Below are positions 44,096 to 56,193 of a stretch of 64,000 bases of DNA, piece after piece. The stretch spans positions 136,059,506-136,123,505 of the forward strand of contig NC_030681.2 in NCBI RefSeq assembly GCF_000004195.4. Reading direction: 5' to 3'. Origin of the DNA: Xenopus tropicalis (Eukaryota; Chordata; Amphibia; Anura; Pipidae). The notes beneath the pieces are model-generated. The model made no database searches and was not told where the DNA came from. It saw only the letters and a list, made by a program, of their open reading frames with translations. Every line of letters starts with the position of its first letter. Within the stretch, counting starts at the first letter, position 1. Both the position numbers and the translations under genes were made by a program.

Positions 44096-45118
44096 AAAAA
44101 CGAAAATGTCCAACTACTGCTTTAAGTATTGCCATTTAGATGAACAGGACGGACGTTTTTGGTTACTGTTCTCAGCTCAGGACATTTCCCCTCTGCTCTG
44201 TTCCCAGTATGCTAATAGTTTCAGCAAGATTCAAATTTTATTAAACTCCTTAATGCTGACAGAATTCAGATTGATGAATGGGCTTGAACTGGTGTGAACT
44301 ATGAGACACTTGAATTTGCAGACCAGACCCATTTCCATGGCCTAGCTCTATTCAAACTGATTATTGATTTCAAACAGCTGCACCTCCAGCTCCTCACATT
44401 TAGCTCATTATTTTAGGATATTTTTTTTTTATCCTAAATATAAAGGAGCAGCATTGCAACAGGGAAAACCACAGGATAAATATATATGGGCTGTAAAAAA
44501 AATGGCACAGGTCATTTCTCCTGTAAACCTAGGTTTATTCTCCTGTAATGAATATCAATGAATCTCCCTGGGGATTTGATCAATATCAGTATTTTATCGA
44601 TGCTGATCAAATTCACTGGAATTAAATGGGAAAACTGTATTCAGTACCTCAGACCAGTCGATCTTTTGGGGGTCTGAGGGATCAATTTTTAGGACAAAGT
44701 TAAATACCTATTTAATGGATTGAATTTTCCTATCTATTCAATCAAAGATGGATTGGATTGGAATCCCTGTTTGATTTTGGCTAAATCTGTCTATAGACAT
44801 TTGAGTCTTGGAGGAGGGTAATGTACTTACATGGCATATGTCTTCCCTTATATAGAAACAATAAATAAAATGTTTGTTTTCATTATTCTAATTGCACAAA
44901 ACCAATAAAAGCTAATGGCTGATTGGATGGCATGAATTACTCTTAAATCCTTTGCTTCCTGGGTGGTAAATAAATGCTTACTGGGAGGACATCAGGGGTG
45001 GTATTTTCACACCAAAGTTGTTGCTTGATTGTAATAAGAAGCAATATAACCACAAGAAATAGCACTTACAGACAGGTAAGCAGCAGAGTCTTCACTGGGC
45101 ATCCTGATTAGGTTAGGC
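44096..45118. other. Intergenic, no gene recognised
   Basis: Nothing could be supported here. Confidence 0.4.
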
Positions 45119-45424
45119 AGGGGTCCCCAGTCTCTTATACTTGTGAGCCACATTCAATTGTAAAAAGAGCTTGGGAATACAGGCATTAAAAAATGTTCAT
45201 GGGGGTGCCAAATATGGGCTGTGATTGGTTAAGTGGTAGCCCCTATGGGGACTGGGAGACTACACAGGAGGCTCTGTTTGGCAGTAACCATAGTTTTTAT
45301 GAAACCAAAACTTGCCCCCAAGTCAGGAATTAAAAATAACTACCTGCTTTGAAGCCACTGGGAGCAACATCCAAGGGGTTGGGGAGCAACATGTTACTCA
45401 CGAGCCACTGGTTGGGGAACACTG
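45119..45424 (-). mobile_element. hAT family C MITE
   Basis: The ends are AGGGGTCCCCAGTC and GGTTGGGGAACACTG. The octamers GGTTAGGC (45111-45118) and GGTTAGAC (45425-45432) match at 7 of 8. The interior (GCCAAACAGAGCC in reverse, AAAACTTGCCCCCAAGTCAG) matches 45891-46157 and the split copy at 19791-20580. It is non-coding. Confidence 0.78.
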
Positions 45425-45882
45425 GGTTAGACAGAGCCTAGCATTTACTTTTCCTTAAACAAGTGTCTTAGGGACCCTCACTTTTATATTTATTCCATCA
45501 GGCCTCTTCCACAGGACACCTGCATGTATATGAATATACAGTATGTTCTTCCCCTGTACCCCAAAGAAGCATTATGATGGTCACAATAATCACTTTCTTA
45601 CCCATGTTATTGTTTCCATGTAAGGCTGCTGAGGAACCAACACATTTCTAGACATTGTGGCCCCTGACCTATTTGTTTCTCCAAAACCACTGGATGAGGT
45701 TACCTTGTCGCAACAATCAAGCTACCAACACCGATATAAACATATATCACCAATTAGTAGTTATTAATATTACGTAAATCTTATCCTTATAAAGGGTTCT
45801 TAGTGATGTCATCAGTTATAATGAGTGCTTAGTGATGTAATTTGTCACATGACTATCTGTGACTTGTGTATTATAATAAATA
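45425..45882. other. Intergenic, no gene recognised
   Basis: Nothing could be supported here. Confidence 0.4.
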
Positions 45883-45890
45883 ATGTACAA

Positions 45891-46157
45891 CAGTGATCCC
45901 CAACCAGTGGCTTAGGGGTTACATGTTGCTCCCCAACCCCTTGCATGTTGCTCCCAGTGCCCCAAAACCAGGTAGTTATTTTTGAATTCCTGACTTGGGG
46001 GCAAGTTTTGGTTGAATAAAAACAAGATTTCCTACCAAATAAAGCCCCCTGTAAGCTGATAGGGTGCATAGAGGCTGCCTAATAGCCAATCTTAGCCCTT
46101 ATTTGGCACCTCCATGAACGTTTATGGTGCTTATGTAAGAAAGGTTGGGGACCCCTG
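45891..46157 (+). mobile_element. hAT family C MITE
   Basis: The ends are CAGTGATCCCCAACCAGTGG and AAGGTTGGGGACCCCTG, flanked by ATGTACAA (45883-45890) and TTGTACAA (46158-46165), a 7-of-8 duplication. The CAGTG start and 8-bp duplication are typical of hAT elements. It is inverted relative to the copy 470 bp upstream. Confidence 0.85.
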
Positions 46158-46439
46158 TTGTACAATATAAGGATATTAGGAGTCAAAGGGTGGTTCCATG
46201 ACTGCCTTGTGCTTTTATACATGTCACAAACTCCTTGGTCACATCTGATATCCTTATATTGTACAATAGGGGGGTACATTATTTCCTATATTAACAGTGT
46301 ATGCTGCTATGTTTCATTTTTCCCAACAAGACAGTGTAGTGTAGTAATAGAAGTGCACTTTTCTTTAAACCAGTGACCTAGTATTAAAAGCCATCATTTT
46401 CCCTTATGAAATATCAATCTTTCCATTTTTGCCTTGTAA

Positions 46440-47010
46440 AATCGTCTAAGAGCACCAAGCGGCTAGAGAAGAGGTTATTACGTTTATGTCTAGTCTATGA
46501 AAATCCCATGTGTTTGGAAAATCTGCTGTATATAAATAGGCTGTGCTTGTTTCGTCTGGATCTGTATGAATGAACTATACATACGCTCACAACGCCCTCT
46601 GATGGAATTCCACTGTATGTGCAAGCCTTGCCTTGCTGGAATGGCAGTGTATGGAGCCTGGACAAGCTGCAATAAAGTAACTGGCTGCTGTGTGAGCGAA
46701 TTAAATTTTAGCACATGTGACTGACAAGTACTGTCTATTAAAATAAATAAAAGCAATGATTATTGTAATGGTGGAAAGAACAGGCATTAAGGTTGCAAGG
46801 CTGGGCTGAAATCTGATTCCTGGGCTGCGCAGCCGGGGAACCTTGCATATTTAACAATAATCACCATTGCCTGAGATGACATTTTACACAGGAACAGGTG
46901 GGAAATTGAATCAGAATCCTAAACTCCAAAAGGGATTTGATTTAATCTCCCTCGGCTTTTCTCCGTCTCTGTGATATCACTTCTCACCGCAACTTCAAAA
47001 TTAGATGAAA
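46440..47010. promoter_or_regulatory. Candidate conserved non-coding element
   Basis: This is repeat-free sequence with SOX-like words AACAAT at 46853-46858 and CATTG a few bases further. It also has TTAAATTTTAGC and AATCATTG-like words and a CTCF-like core GCCCTCTGATGG at 46594-46605. The mixture of tissue-factor and insulator-like words is suggestive only, and conservation was not tested. Confidence 0.33.
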
Positions 47011-47985
47011 CCTATACAAATAAACACACATGCATGGCATAACAGTGTCTCCTGAGTGAGGGGGACTCTGAAACCCAACCTGGGGGTGCCACATTCTTTA
47101 TAAAAGTAATCTATTCAGCCCTCCACACACACACACACTGACCCTGCCCTAAACGTATAGGTTTTGCACCTCTTTTTTCCAAACTGTGCACAAGTATGCA
47201 TATTGACATTGGTAAAGCTCCCAGTTCCCACAGTAGGCTGCAGCAATACACAACGGGTCGGACTGGGGGGTGCAGGGACCGATTTGTCACATACATGTGC
47301 AATTGTGATAATTTTTGATGCATTGGTTGCAATAGTGTCAAGCACAACACCCCTAACCCCCTGCTGCTGCTGCAATTAAGCTGGAATTATGGGGAAAAAT
47401 CCTGCATTGAGGTAAAAAACACTGCAAATTTTACCCGAAATTAAGTGACAAGTTACCATATTGCCTTTTTCATGTATATTATCCCACAGTTACAGCTAGG
47501 GTTGCCACCTTACTAAATAAAACTTTCATACAGGACATAAAGGGGTAGTTGATGTAAAAGGGAAAGTCAGGTTGGGATTTGGTGGGTTGGGTGGGTTGAT
47601 GGAAGGTCAGGGGGACAGAGGCTGACCTAGGTGCAGGGATTAGGTGATTGGCCAGGGGCACATTGACACAGAATCCCTAGTTGTTCTGAACCAGTCAGTG
47701 TTATTTCTGCAGAGCTCATGATACTCTGTGTCCAAATTGTCTTCTCTGGAACTGAGGGCCCAGGAAGAATGACAGCTCTGACCTAATGTAATGTTATCAT
47801 TATGGCCGAAGTATGCTTTGCCCCAGTATGCATCCTTCCAGCTTGCAGTATTAGTGCGTGATTCTTTTGGGGCAAGCCTGCTGTGAGTATTGAACCCTAG
47901 AATTACTGGGTGGCAGTTGCTCTAGGGTTCCCCAGTATCAGTAGGTGCCATTGCAAATGACTTATCCAGGCAAACTGAAAGCACA
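47011..47985. other. Intergenic, no gene recognised
   Basis: A short CA repeat lies at 47125-47138. Open frames on the minus strand between 47111 and 47375 overlap each other in two frames and have no family features. Confidence 0.4.
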
Positions 47986-47989
47986 CTAT

Positions 47990-48325
47990 GACAAGTGCTG
48001 TATTTAGGTCCAGTGCCACCCTAGACCACCCCCCCCCCCCCCCCCCCCCGATTGCAGAATGCTCACTGTGCACATGACATCACTTCCGGTAAAAATCCTC
48101 CCAGCCGTGGCTGGAAAGTTTCTGCAGAAAACTGGGCCAGAACTGGGGGTGTCAGTCTTATGGAAGTGCTGTCACATGAGCCCAGATATCTGCAGAAACT
48201 TTCCAGCTGGGGCTGGGGGGGATTTTTATTTTATTTTTTAAAGAAAATCTATCATTTAGGCACCGCCCCCCCAAAAAAATGCCACCCTAGGCACAGGCCC
48301 TAGGGTGCCTGTATATAGTCCCTGG
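47990..48325. repeat. Putative inverted-repeat element with a 21-C run
   Basis: The words CCGGTAAAAATCCTCCCAGC and GGCTGGAAAGTTTCTGCAGA at the left face GCAGAAACTTTCCAGC and GGGGGGATTTTTATTTTA at the right. GCCACCCTAG occurs near both sides. A run of 21 C lies at 48029-48049. The outer limits are approximate and the class is unknown. Confidence 0.5.
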
Positions 48326-48331
48326 CTATGG

Positions 48332-48562
48332 CAGTGATCAGCGAAATTTTTCACCAGGCATGTATTCACTACAAAATTCTGCATTTCACCATTGGCAAAT
48401 TTTGTCATGAAAAAATTGCCACAACAGACTGAGGAAAAATGTCATTGTTGCGTAAAAGTCGTGTTTGCGTCAAATAAATTGCAGTTGCTTCAAAAAAGTT
48501 GTGGTCTCGGCAAATAAATTGCGGTGGCGTCAAAAAAGTCTTGGTCGTGTCAAAAAAGTCGT
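48332..48562 (-). mobile_element. hAT family A fragment
   Basis: It begins CAGTGATCAGCGAAATTTTTC and carries CACCAGGCATG and CACCATTGGCAAAT, which are family A landmarks. A diverged array of AAAAAAGTCGTGGT-type units follows. The right terminal repeat is missing. Confidence 0.6.
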
Positions 48563-48779
48563 ACATAGGCGCAAACAGGACACAGATAGTGACAGATTAA
48601 CTATCTATGAACTTACAGGCTTGCAGACTAATGGCCCCTGTGTAAGGAGACTGGGGAGCAGTACTAGCCCACCCTATAGAGTCCCATACACTATTCTGCA
48701 AAGACACCCTCCTGCCTCCCTTACACAAGTGCCAAAGCCGTGACTGCTTGCTTTCTATAACGGTTATTACATAGTAACA

Positions 48780-49210
48780 CAATATCTCTCATCAGATAAG
48801 TTCTAATTAAAACGCTGCCTGGCATTCTAATATCTTTAATGACATCCAGCGAGTGTAGTGAGTAAGCAGCGCAGAGCGTATCCATGTCCTGTATGCATAC
48901 GTCTGTTGGAGTCTGTGTTTAAAGCATCAGCATAGAGATTTCTATAGATGTGTGAGCTGTCACGCTGTTGTCACCTAGGCACGGATGTCTGGCAGTATAG
49001 ATGTGTGAAATGTCATTCTATCCCATGGCTTGTCTGAATGGGAGCCGTGCAACTCGGAATCAAGCAAGCCCTGGTGCAATTTCTCCGCTTTACTTACCCT
49101 GCGGTGCAAAATCTCCATTAAATATGGAGAGAGCTCGGTGTGCAGTTTTAAAAAGAGATTTGGAAGGCAAGGAACAGATTCTGGCCCCCCTTGCAATCTA
49201 ATTGGAAACT
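48780..49210. promoter_or_regulatory. Candidate conserved non-coding element
   Basis: This block is repeat-free with retained CpG (AACGCTGCC, CAGCGAGTG, GCAGCGCAGAGCG, CATACGTC) and a TAATTA core at 48804-48809. No protein-like frame was found. It lies 10 kb upstream of sox11, within reach of a proximal enhancer. The call is by appearance only. Confidence 0.33.
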
Positions 49211-51699
49211 GAATGAACTATTTCACAAGTGCAGAGGGGAGGGCAAATGGGACTCAGGATGCTGCTATTGTTGACCTTTATGTCCGAGGGCAGCCTGACA
49301 GATGGGCACCTTCCTATTATCCAGACTGCAGCTGCACTGGCAGTTCAGACTGTAATATTGTTCTTTCCCAAGGAAACCAGCCTTAACCACATTATAACAC
49401 ATTCAATTCAGCTCCAGCACCCCTTTCTTTTTAGCACTGAAATTCAATTTTTTTTTTCCATTTAGGGCCACACAGAGGACTTGAAGCAGCTGATGATCTT
49501 GTGACCCTATTAGCTGTCAATGTTAGATGCTACAGATGGCTGTCGGTAAGGGGGTATGGAGCAGGAGAGCACCTATTGACAGAGCCATTGCTACTCACAT
49601 GCCCAGACAAGTATTTGCATCTGCAAATAGCAAGGGAACATTGCCCTTACATTGGTTCCAGGCTCATATTCACACATGTGAGTCGCCAGTCGCTACCTTC
49701 CACAAGAATGCTGACAGTTGTAGTCCAACAACAGTCAGAGGTCTGTATACTGAACATCAATGAATGCACATAGTTATACTTTTATCAAAATTGCCCCCAC
49801 CTTGCTGCCCCAGGCCTAACGCAATGCTGACAGCCTGGTCCAAATGCCCTCTCTGCGCCATCCAAAACAACCCTAAAAACTTTACCCACAATGCAGCATT
49901 TTCACAGAATTCTAGTCTAACTTTGAATGCATGAACTTACATGAATGCAAAATAGCATCTGTGTCCGTTAACTGGGCGCAAGTTTCGGCACATGCTTTTC
50001 CCCAAAATTTTGTGTCAAATCTTACGGCGCACCCTGTAAACAGCGGAAAGTATCCAATTCACTTGCCATAAGTCAGTTGTCGCTATTGTTGCAATACTCC
50101 AGTCCTGGAATTGCAACCATATCCAGACTTGCATCTATATGGATCATTTTCAATCCCAGCCACCGGTGCTGTGGAACCTAAACGTCTGCAATTTTATGTA
50201 CTGATGCTGTGTATTAAAGGCGCTTGTGCCCAACCATGCTAAACAATTATTTGTGCCAATCACCTGAATGTGTGCCACCCAAAACATAATGATAATTCCA
50301 GTAAGGAGCTGCAAACTTGTGCCTTAAGAATTAAGTGCAAATGTCACTTTAATAAAAATAAGAAAAATTACACAACCCCAACAATTTTGACTGCATCATA
50401 ACTTGCATCCAACTCGTCAAGACATTACAATTTTAATGCACATTTGGTGGGAACGACTCATGAATCCACAGTGGTGGGGTTAGTAGCTTCGGTTATGACG
50501 TTATGCAGTGCTGTTCCTATGAGAGCTGTGCAGACGGGCTGTACACAGACACATTTAATTCATCCCTGCCACCAAGAGATTACACTCCCACAGGGATGCA
50601 GGGAGACACAGATGGAGAAGGAAGCAGCAGAGATGAGTTGGTAAGATGAGACACATTGCACAATATAGTGATTTGGGACTTTCACCCATGCAGCAGAGAA
50701 AGGAGAAAAGCAAAACTGGAAAACTGCACAGCGCAGCTGCTCATAGCAACCAGGTCTTTGCTTTTTAACTGTAAGCTCTTGTGAGTAAGGCTAAACTGTG
50801 CATCAATTGGTTACACGTGTGCTTTTCTGAACCTGCTTTGAGCACCTTTAATAAATAGAAGATCAGATCCCAAAAGAACTGATCCACTTGTCAGCTGTGC
50901 TTTGCTTTAAATTTCTATGGACTAACCAAGGCCACTTGCACATCATTCACACACAAGCTTAAGAGTGGGGGGTTCAGGCCTGTCCTGTAGAAGATAGTAA
51001 CTGCACTTCTGTTTGCACCCACCAACACTGCACTGCACTCTGCCTTCGAGATGCAGAGTGCAGTCAGACCCAGACAGGCTCCATGATGGGCACTAAGGGA
51101 TAAGCTTTTGTGTAACTTAGTGCTTCTGCACTTCTGATCAGGGTCTTTGTGAATGGCCCTATATGTGGATGGCCACATTGCACTGATCCCTTACAAATAC
51201 TGTGGGACAAATAGAGTGGCCAAACTGCCCAGACCTGCCCCCCCCCCAAAAAAAAAGAATCATGGTGCCCAACATGCATGTTAAAGCAGTAGAAGGGGCT
51301 GCAGAGAGAAGAATACAGCTGCTGTAAGGAGGTTGTGTTACTGGACAAATTCCTCTTGCAAGTGTCACATAAGGTCAGCGCCCACCTGGACTCTCAGTTC
51401 TCAGGACCCAACTGATCCTCTTCTATTACATAGCACATACAGGGGCCCAAAGCATGGAAGAAAAAGAGAGACCTGCCTGACCAGCTAAATCTCTCAGTGT
51501 CTATATAGCAACCATTGAGCATGAGAAAAATTCCTAAAAAAGTGTCTAAGGGGAAATTTACTCATATTTTGGCTCCGCAGGTGAACGATGATGTCAAGTT
51601 ATGTGACATTGCCAAGGTAATTCAATACTATGAGAAACGAATTCAACTACAGAGCAGTGTGTAATCTAGGGGTAGATGTTGTTGGAGAGGCCTTATATT
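49211..51699. other. Intergenic, no gene recognised
   Basis: At 49710-49730 a GTTGTAGTCCAACAAC word appears, a frequent vertebrate repeat motif. At 49458 a TTTTTTTTCCATTTAGGG string looks like a splice acceptor, but no matching exon frame follows. Nothing else is supportable. Confidence 0.4.
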
Positions 51700-51890
51700 A
51701 AAAAAATATATATATGTATTCAACTGCCCCGGGTGCTGGCAAAAATAGCAGAACAGAGTGCCGCACACACAAGGATATTAAAGAAAAATAAAGCGTGTTT
51801 ATTGAAAGTGATCCAACGTTGCGAGCAATAACAGTGCTCTTCCTCAGGGACAAACCAAAAGACAGTGTGCAAACAAACCCCTTAAATACC
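51700..51890. repeat. Dispersed repeat with GATCCAACGTTGCGAG motif
   Basis: The segment AAAGCGTGTTTATTGAAAGT followed by GATCCAACGTTGCGAGCAAT and TCTTCCTCAGGGAC is a recurrent frog repeat and parallels 23555-23680. Its full limits are not visible to me. Confidence 0.45.
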
Positions 51891-52574
51891 CCACTGCACA
51901 AAAGGGCGCCAAAACAGAGTGATCGTAACCATAGCAAAAGTTGTATACAAATAATGTGGGGAAATAAACAAAGTAATGGGTAAATATATCAAATAAGTAT
52001 AAGTGAAATAAAAATAAGCATAGAAATAAGTGAGAAATAACAAATCCTCTTGCTGTTAATCACTAGTATGGAGTTGTAAAGATAAGCAGAGTATCGCGCA
52101 CGTAACAAGTGAAAATAGCAATAAAAAGAAACAAATGTACCCGATCAGTGGGAGATCAGAGTATAGTGAGTCCAGGGAATAGGCTATTGTGGAACAAGGT
52201 AGCAACCAAAAAGCAGGGGAAAGAAATATATATACATTTTTTTTTAAATTTGTTTATAGTATAAGCCACTCCCCCAAAAAATCATAGTTGTACCTGTGTA
52301 CATTTTTGGTACAATTGCACAGTTCATAGTACACTACTAATAATCAGTGTATGAAAGAAAAATATATTTAATAGATTTAGAAGAAAAAATCGATTTGTCA
52401 TGCAAATACTGCAAGTATAAGTAAGACTTTCACAAATTAGCAGAGCCATTAGTTGCAGCTGTTCACAGGAACAGTACAAGGAAAGCTGAATACTGCACCA
52501 CAAATTCACCTCCTTTCTGTAGTGGCAGTAGAGCAGTGTTGGTAGTGGTGAAGTTAATAGGGAATAGCAATTTT
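51891..52574. other. Intergenic, no gene recognised
   Basis: Nothing could be supported. The last 70 bp lead into the minisatellite with a diverged first unit. Confidence 0.4.
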
Positions 52575-54370
52575 GAATAGCATGTATAGCAGGGAGAGAT
52601 GGTGCCTATAGTAGCAGTGGGGGATAATAGCCTCTGGGAAGGGACTGTGGCTGTGGGATAGCAGGTATAGTAGGAAGAGATGGTGCCTATAGTAGCAGTG
52701 GGGGGATAATAGCCTCTGGGAAGGGACTGTGGCTGTGGAATAGCAGGTATAGTAGGGAGAGATGGTGCCTATAGTAGCAGTGGGGGGATAATAGCCTCTG
52801 GGAAGGGACTGGGGCTGTGGGATAGCAGGTATAGTAGGGAGAGATGGTGCCTATAGTAGCAGTGGGGGGATAATAGCCTCTGGGAAGGGACTGGGGCTGT
52901 GGGATAGCAGGTATAGTAAGGAGAGATGGTGCCTATAGTAGCAGTGAGATAATAGCCTCTGGGAAGGGACTGTGGCTGTGGGATAGCAGGTATAGTAGGG
53001 AGAGATGGTGCCTATAGTAGCAGTGGGGGGATAATAGCCTCTGGGAAGGGACTGTGGCTGTGGAATAGCAGGTATAGTAGGGAGAGATGGTGCCTATAGT
53101 AGCAGTGGGATAATAGCCTCTGGGAAGGGACTGGGGCTGTGGGATAGCAGGTATAGTAGGGAGAGATGGTGCCTATAGTAGCAGTGGGGTGATAATAGCC
53201 TCTGGGAAGGGACTGTGGCTGTGGGATAGCAGGTATAGTAGGGAGAGATGGTGCCTATAGTAGCAGTGGGGGGATAATAGCCTCTGGGAAGGGACTGTGG
53301 CTGTGGGATAGCAGGTATAGTAGGGAGAGATGGTGCCTATAGTAGCAGTGGGGGGATAATAGCCTCTGGGAAGGTACTGTGGCTGTGGAATAGCAGGTAT
53401 AGTAGGGAGAGATGGTGCCTATAGTAGCAGTGGGGGGATAATAGCCTCTGGGAAGGGACTGTGGCTTTGGGATAGCAGGTATAGTAGAGAGAGATGGTGC
53501 CTATAGTAGCAGTGAGGGGATAATAGCCTCTGGGAAGGGACTGGGGCTGTGGGATAGCAGGTATAGTAGGGAGAGATGGTGCCTATAGTAGCAGCGGGGG
53601 GATAATAGCCTCTGGGAAGGGACTGTGGCTGTGGGATAGCAGGTATAGTAGGGAGAGATGGTGCCTATAGTAGCAGTGGGGGGATAATAGCCTCTGGGAA
53701 GGGACTGTGGCTGTGGGATAGCAGGTATAGTAGGGAGAGATGATGCCTATAGTAGTAGTGGGATAATAGCCTCTGGGAAGGGACTGTGGCTGTGGGATAG
53801 CAGGTATAGTAGGGAGAGATAGTGCCTATAGTAGCAGTGGGGATAATAGCCTCTGGGAAGGGACTGGGGCTGTGGGATAGCAGGTATAGTAGGGAGAGAT
53901 GGTGCCTATAGTAGCAGTGGGGGGATAATAGCCTCTGGGAAGGGACTGGGGCTGTGGGATAGCAGGTATAGTAGGGAGAGATGGTGCCTATAGTAGCAGT
54001 GGGGGGATAATAGCCTCTGGGAAGGGACTGGGGCTGTGGGATAGCAGGTATAGTAGGGAGAGATGGTGCCTATATTAGCAATGGGGGGATAATAGCCTCT
54101 GGGAAGGGACCGTGGCTGTGGATTAGCAGGTATAGTAGGGAGAGATGGTGCCTATAGTAGCAGTGGGGGGATAATAGCCTCTGGGAAGGGACTGGGGCTG
54201 TGGGATAGCAGGTATAGTAGGGAGAGATGGTGCCTATAGTAACAGTGGGGGGGATAATAGCCTCTGGGAAGGGACTGTGGCTGTGGGATAGCAGGTATAG
54301 TAGGGAGAGATGGTGCCTATAGTAGCAGTGGGGGGATAATAGCCTCTGGGAAGGGAATGGGGCTGTGGGG
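52575..54370. repeat. G-rich minisatellite, ~82-bp unit, about 22 copies
   Basis: The unit runs GGATAATAGCCTCTGGGAAG, GGACTGTGGCTGTGGGATAG, CAGGTATAGTAGGGAGAGAT and GGTGCCTATAGTAGCAGTGG. Its length varies by a few bases in the G-run before GATAATAGCC. Point variants such as GACTGTGG or GACTGGGG and GGGATAGC or GGAATAGC are scattered through the array, as expected from unequal exchange. The minus-strand frames (such as 54070-54384) shift between units and are not genes. The first unit (near 52575) is diverged. Confidence 0.95.
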
Positions 54371-54639
54371 TAAATACTATCCAATGTTTGAGCATATGTG
54401 AGTGTATATGTGTAATTACTGTTAGCTGTAATTGTACGAATAATTTACCTTTAGACAATTGCACACAATGCACAACCTGACTTTAAGCTGACAGCACGGC
54501 ATGGGTCCCATACCTATAAGCACATTTAAAACCCTATTGTGCAGCTCATAAACGAGAAAAATATGCTGTGCAGATGGTAGCCAGAAGGATGAAATATTAT
54601 ATGGTCCCCTTGCATTTTTAGCTATAATTATTTTATGCA
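54371..54639. other. Intergenic, no feature recognised
   Basis: Nothing could be supported here. Confidence 0.4.
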
Positions 54640-54905
54640 TTCAGCATTTGGTTTTTAAGAGAGCCGAGATGATTTGGAAATATCATTCAAACCCTGCACT
54701 AGTCTTAGGCTTGCAAAGAAAATAAATGGCTTGGAATACAGACGCCAGGGAGTGTAGGAGGTAAATAGAGATGTAATGAAATAAGTAGTGACACGGAAAG
54801 GAAACTTGCTCCAATGAGCACTCAGGAATGTCATTAATGGGACGGCAACCCATGGGCAGTGAGTCTGATCCATCAGAACGTATGTAAGTTCCAAGGCTAC
54901 AATAA
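54640..54905. promoter_or_regulatory. Candidate conserved non-coding element
   Basis: This is a repeat-free block with words such as GTCATTAATGGGACGG, GATGTAATGAAATAAG and GAAATATCATTC, 4 kb upstream of sox11. No frame looks coding. It is weakly supported. Confidence 0.28.
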
Positions 54906-55361
54906 ACTATGAAAGCATCTGCAAATGCAAAATTCTAACTGTAATATTGAACCTTACCTGTTTTTAAACCAATGTGTTTGGGCATCTGAGAGGGTAAGCA
55001 CCATTGGTATCAAATATCTATGCACTGGACACTAGTTTTACTTTAAATGGAAAATAGCATGCCTGTCCAATGGACTATCTGTATAACTATTGAATAAAGC
55101 TAGTTCCCCACCAGTAGGAAAAAAAGCAAATAAAGTACTTCTGGAATTCTACTTACCCTCGGGATTCTCAGTGAGTTGCTTTGACCAAGACAATAGGGGA
55201 CCACAGTGAACAATTAGGGCTCTGATTAGAAACCCATATATTTCTATGAACGGACAGCTTATAAGTGGCCAGGCCCTAGTGGACCACGGCTAGTTCCACC
55301 TCTACCTTTGGCCTGCTGGCTTTCCCTATTATGCACATCTGCAAGCTAGGGCAAGACACTT
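54906..55361. other. Intergenic, no gene recognised
   Basis: Nothing could be supported here. Confidence 0.4.
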
Positions 55362-55527
55362 TAGGGTTATGTAATAAAAGGCACTATGTTTGCCCCTGAG
55401 CAGTAACCCATAGCAACCAATCAGCAGGTAGCATTTACTGTGCACCTCTTCAAAAGCAAACATCTTATTGGTTGCTATAGCTTACTGCTCCTGGGCAAAT
55501 GTAGCGACTTTTATGAAATATGGGGGA
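55362..55527. mobile_element. Palindromic MITE with CATAGCAACCAATCAGCA arm, copy 2
   Basis: The left arm ATGTAATAAAAGGCACTATG faces the right arm TGTAGCGACTTTTATGAAAT. CCATAGCAACCAATCAGCAG is paired with CTTATTGGTTGCTATAGC. It matches the copy at 11562-11708 but has a longer loop. Confidence 0.75.
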
Positions 55528-55819
55528 AACCAGTTTATTATGGGCAGCAGTAGCTTCCTATTGTATATTTTTACAATCTAGTATTAAACTTTTGATTTCT
55601 GGGGGTTTTCTTGTTTTTGGCATGAAGGTGCTGGAAGTTGTACTTCAACAACAACCACATTGGCGGGTTTGACAGCAGTGATATAAAGCATGTCATCGTC
55701 TACAGCTGGTACTCTGCAGGGCCCCAATATGCTCAGGATGCAGTTAGTCGTCTCTGGACCCTGAAAGGCAACAAACAAGTCAGTAAATAATAAAATGTAA
55801 ACATGAATAAGAAATTATA
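55528..55819. other. Intergenic, no feature recognised
   Basis: A GCTGGAAGTTGTACTTCAAC word at about 55630 belongs to a widespread short vertebrate repeat motif. There is nothing else. Confidence 0.4.
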
Positions 55820-56170
55820 TCATGCATTTCTCGATCCCAAGCTTTCTGACAGCCTCAGACTGCCTGTATCCGAGCAAAACCAGATGAGAGGATTGGAGCC
55901 ATGAACAAAATCAAGCAGATTTAGCCGGCACTGAGCTTTGCCTGATAGGCCCCTAATGTATTCACACAAATGATTAGGACGCTCAGTGTCTTAAAGAAGC
56001 AACGCAAGGCAGGAGATTACATTGATGGATAGTGCTGCTGTTTGGGTTATCGCACCTTCCCTCGCCAGCTGCTCTCCTTTCAAACCGAGGATCCTGATTG
56101 GCAGATGCTTAACAGAAAAACTCCTTCTGGGGCTAAACCTTCAATGGCCCCTGAGATGCTCAGCTGCCGG
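55820..56170. promoter_or_regulatory. Candidate conserved non-coding element
   Basis: The block is repeat-free, about 3 kb upstream of sox11, with retained CpG (TTCTCGATCCC, TATCCGAGC, AGCCGGCAC, GGACGCTC). A SOX-like GAACAAAATC word is present. The end is bounded by a C-run at about 56179-56193. Conservation was not tested. Confidence 0.35.
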
Positions 56171-56193
56171 ATGAAAGCACCCCCCCCCCCCCC

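Noticed and set aside
49440..49560. Splice-acceptor-like string TTTTTTTTCCATTTAGGG
   Set aside because: No open exon with a donor site and no protein-like frame follows. Poly-pyrimidine plus AG is common by chance.
54070..54384. Minus-strand frame made of repeated SQRLLSPHCYYRHHLSLLYL segments
   Set aside because: It is the translation of the 82-bp minisatellite. The unit length is not a multiple of three, so the frame changes along the array.
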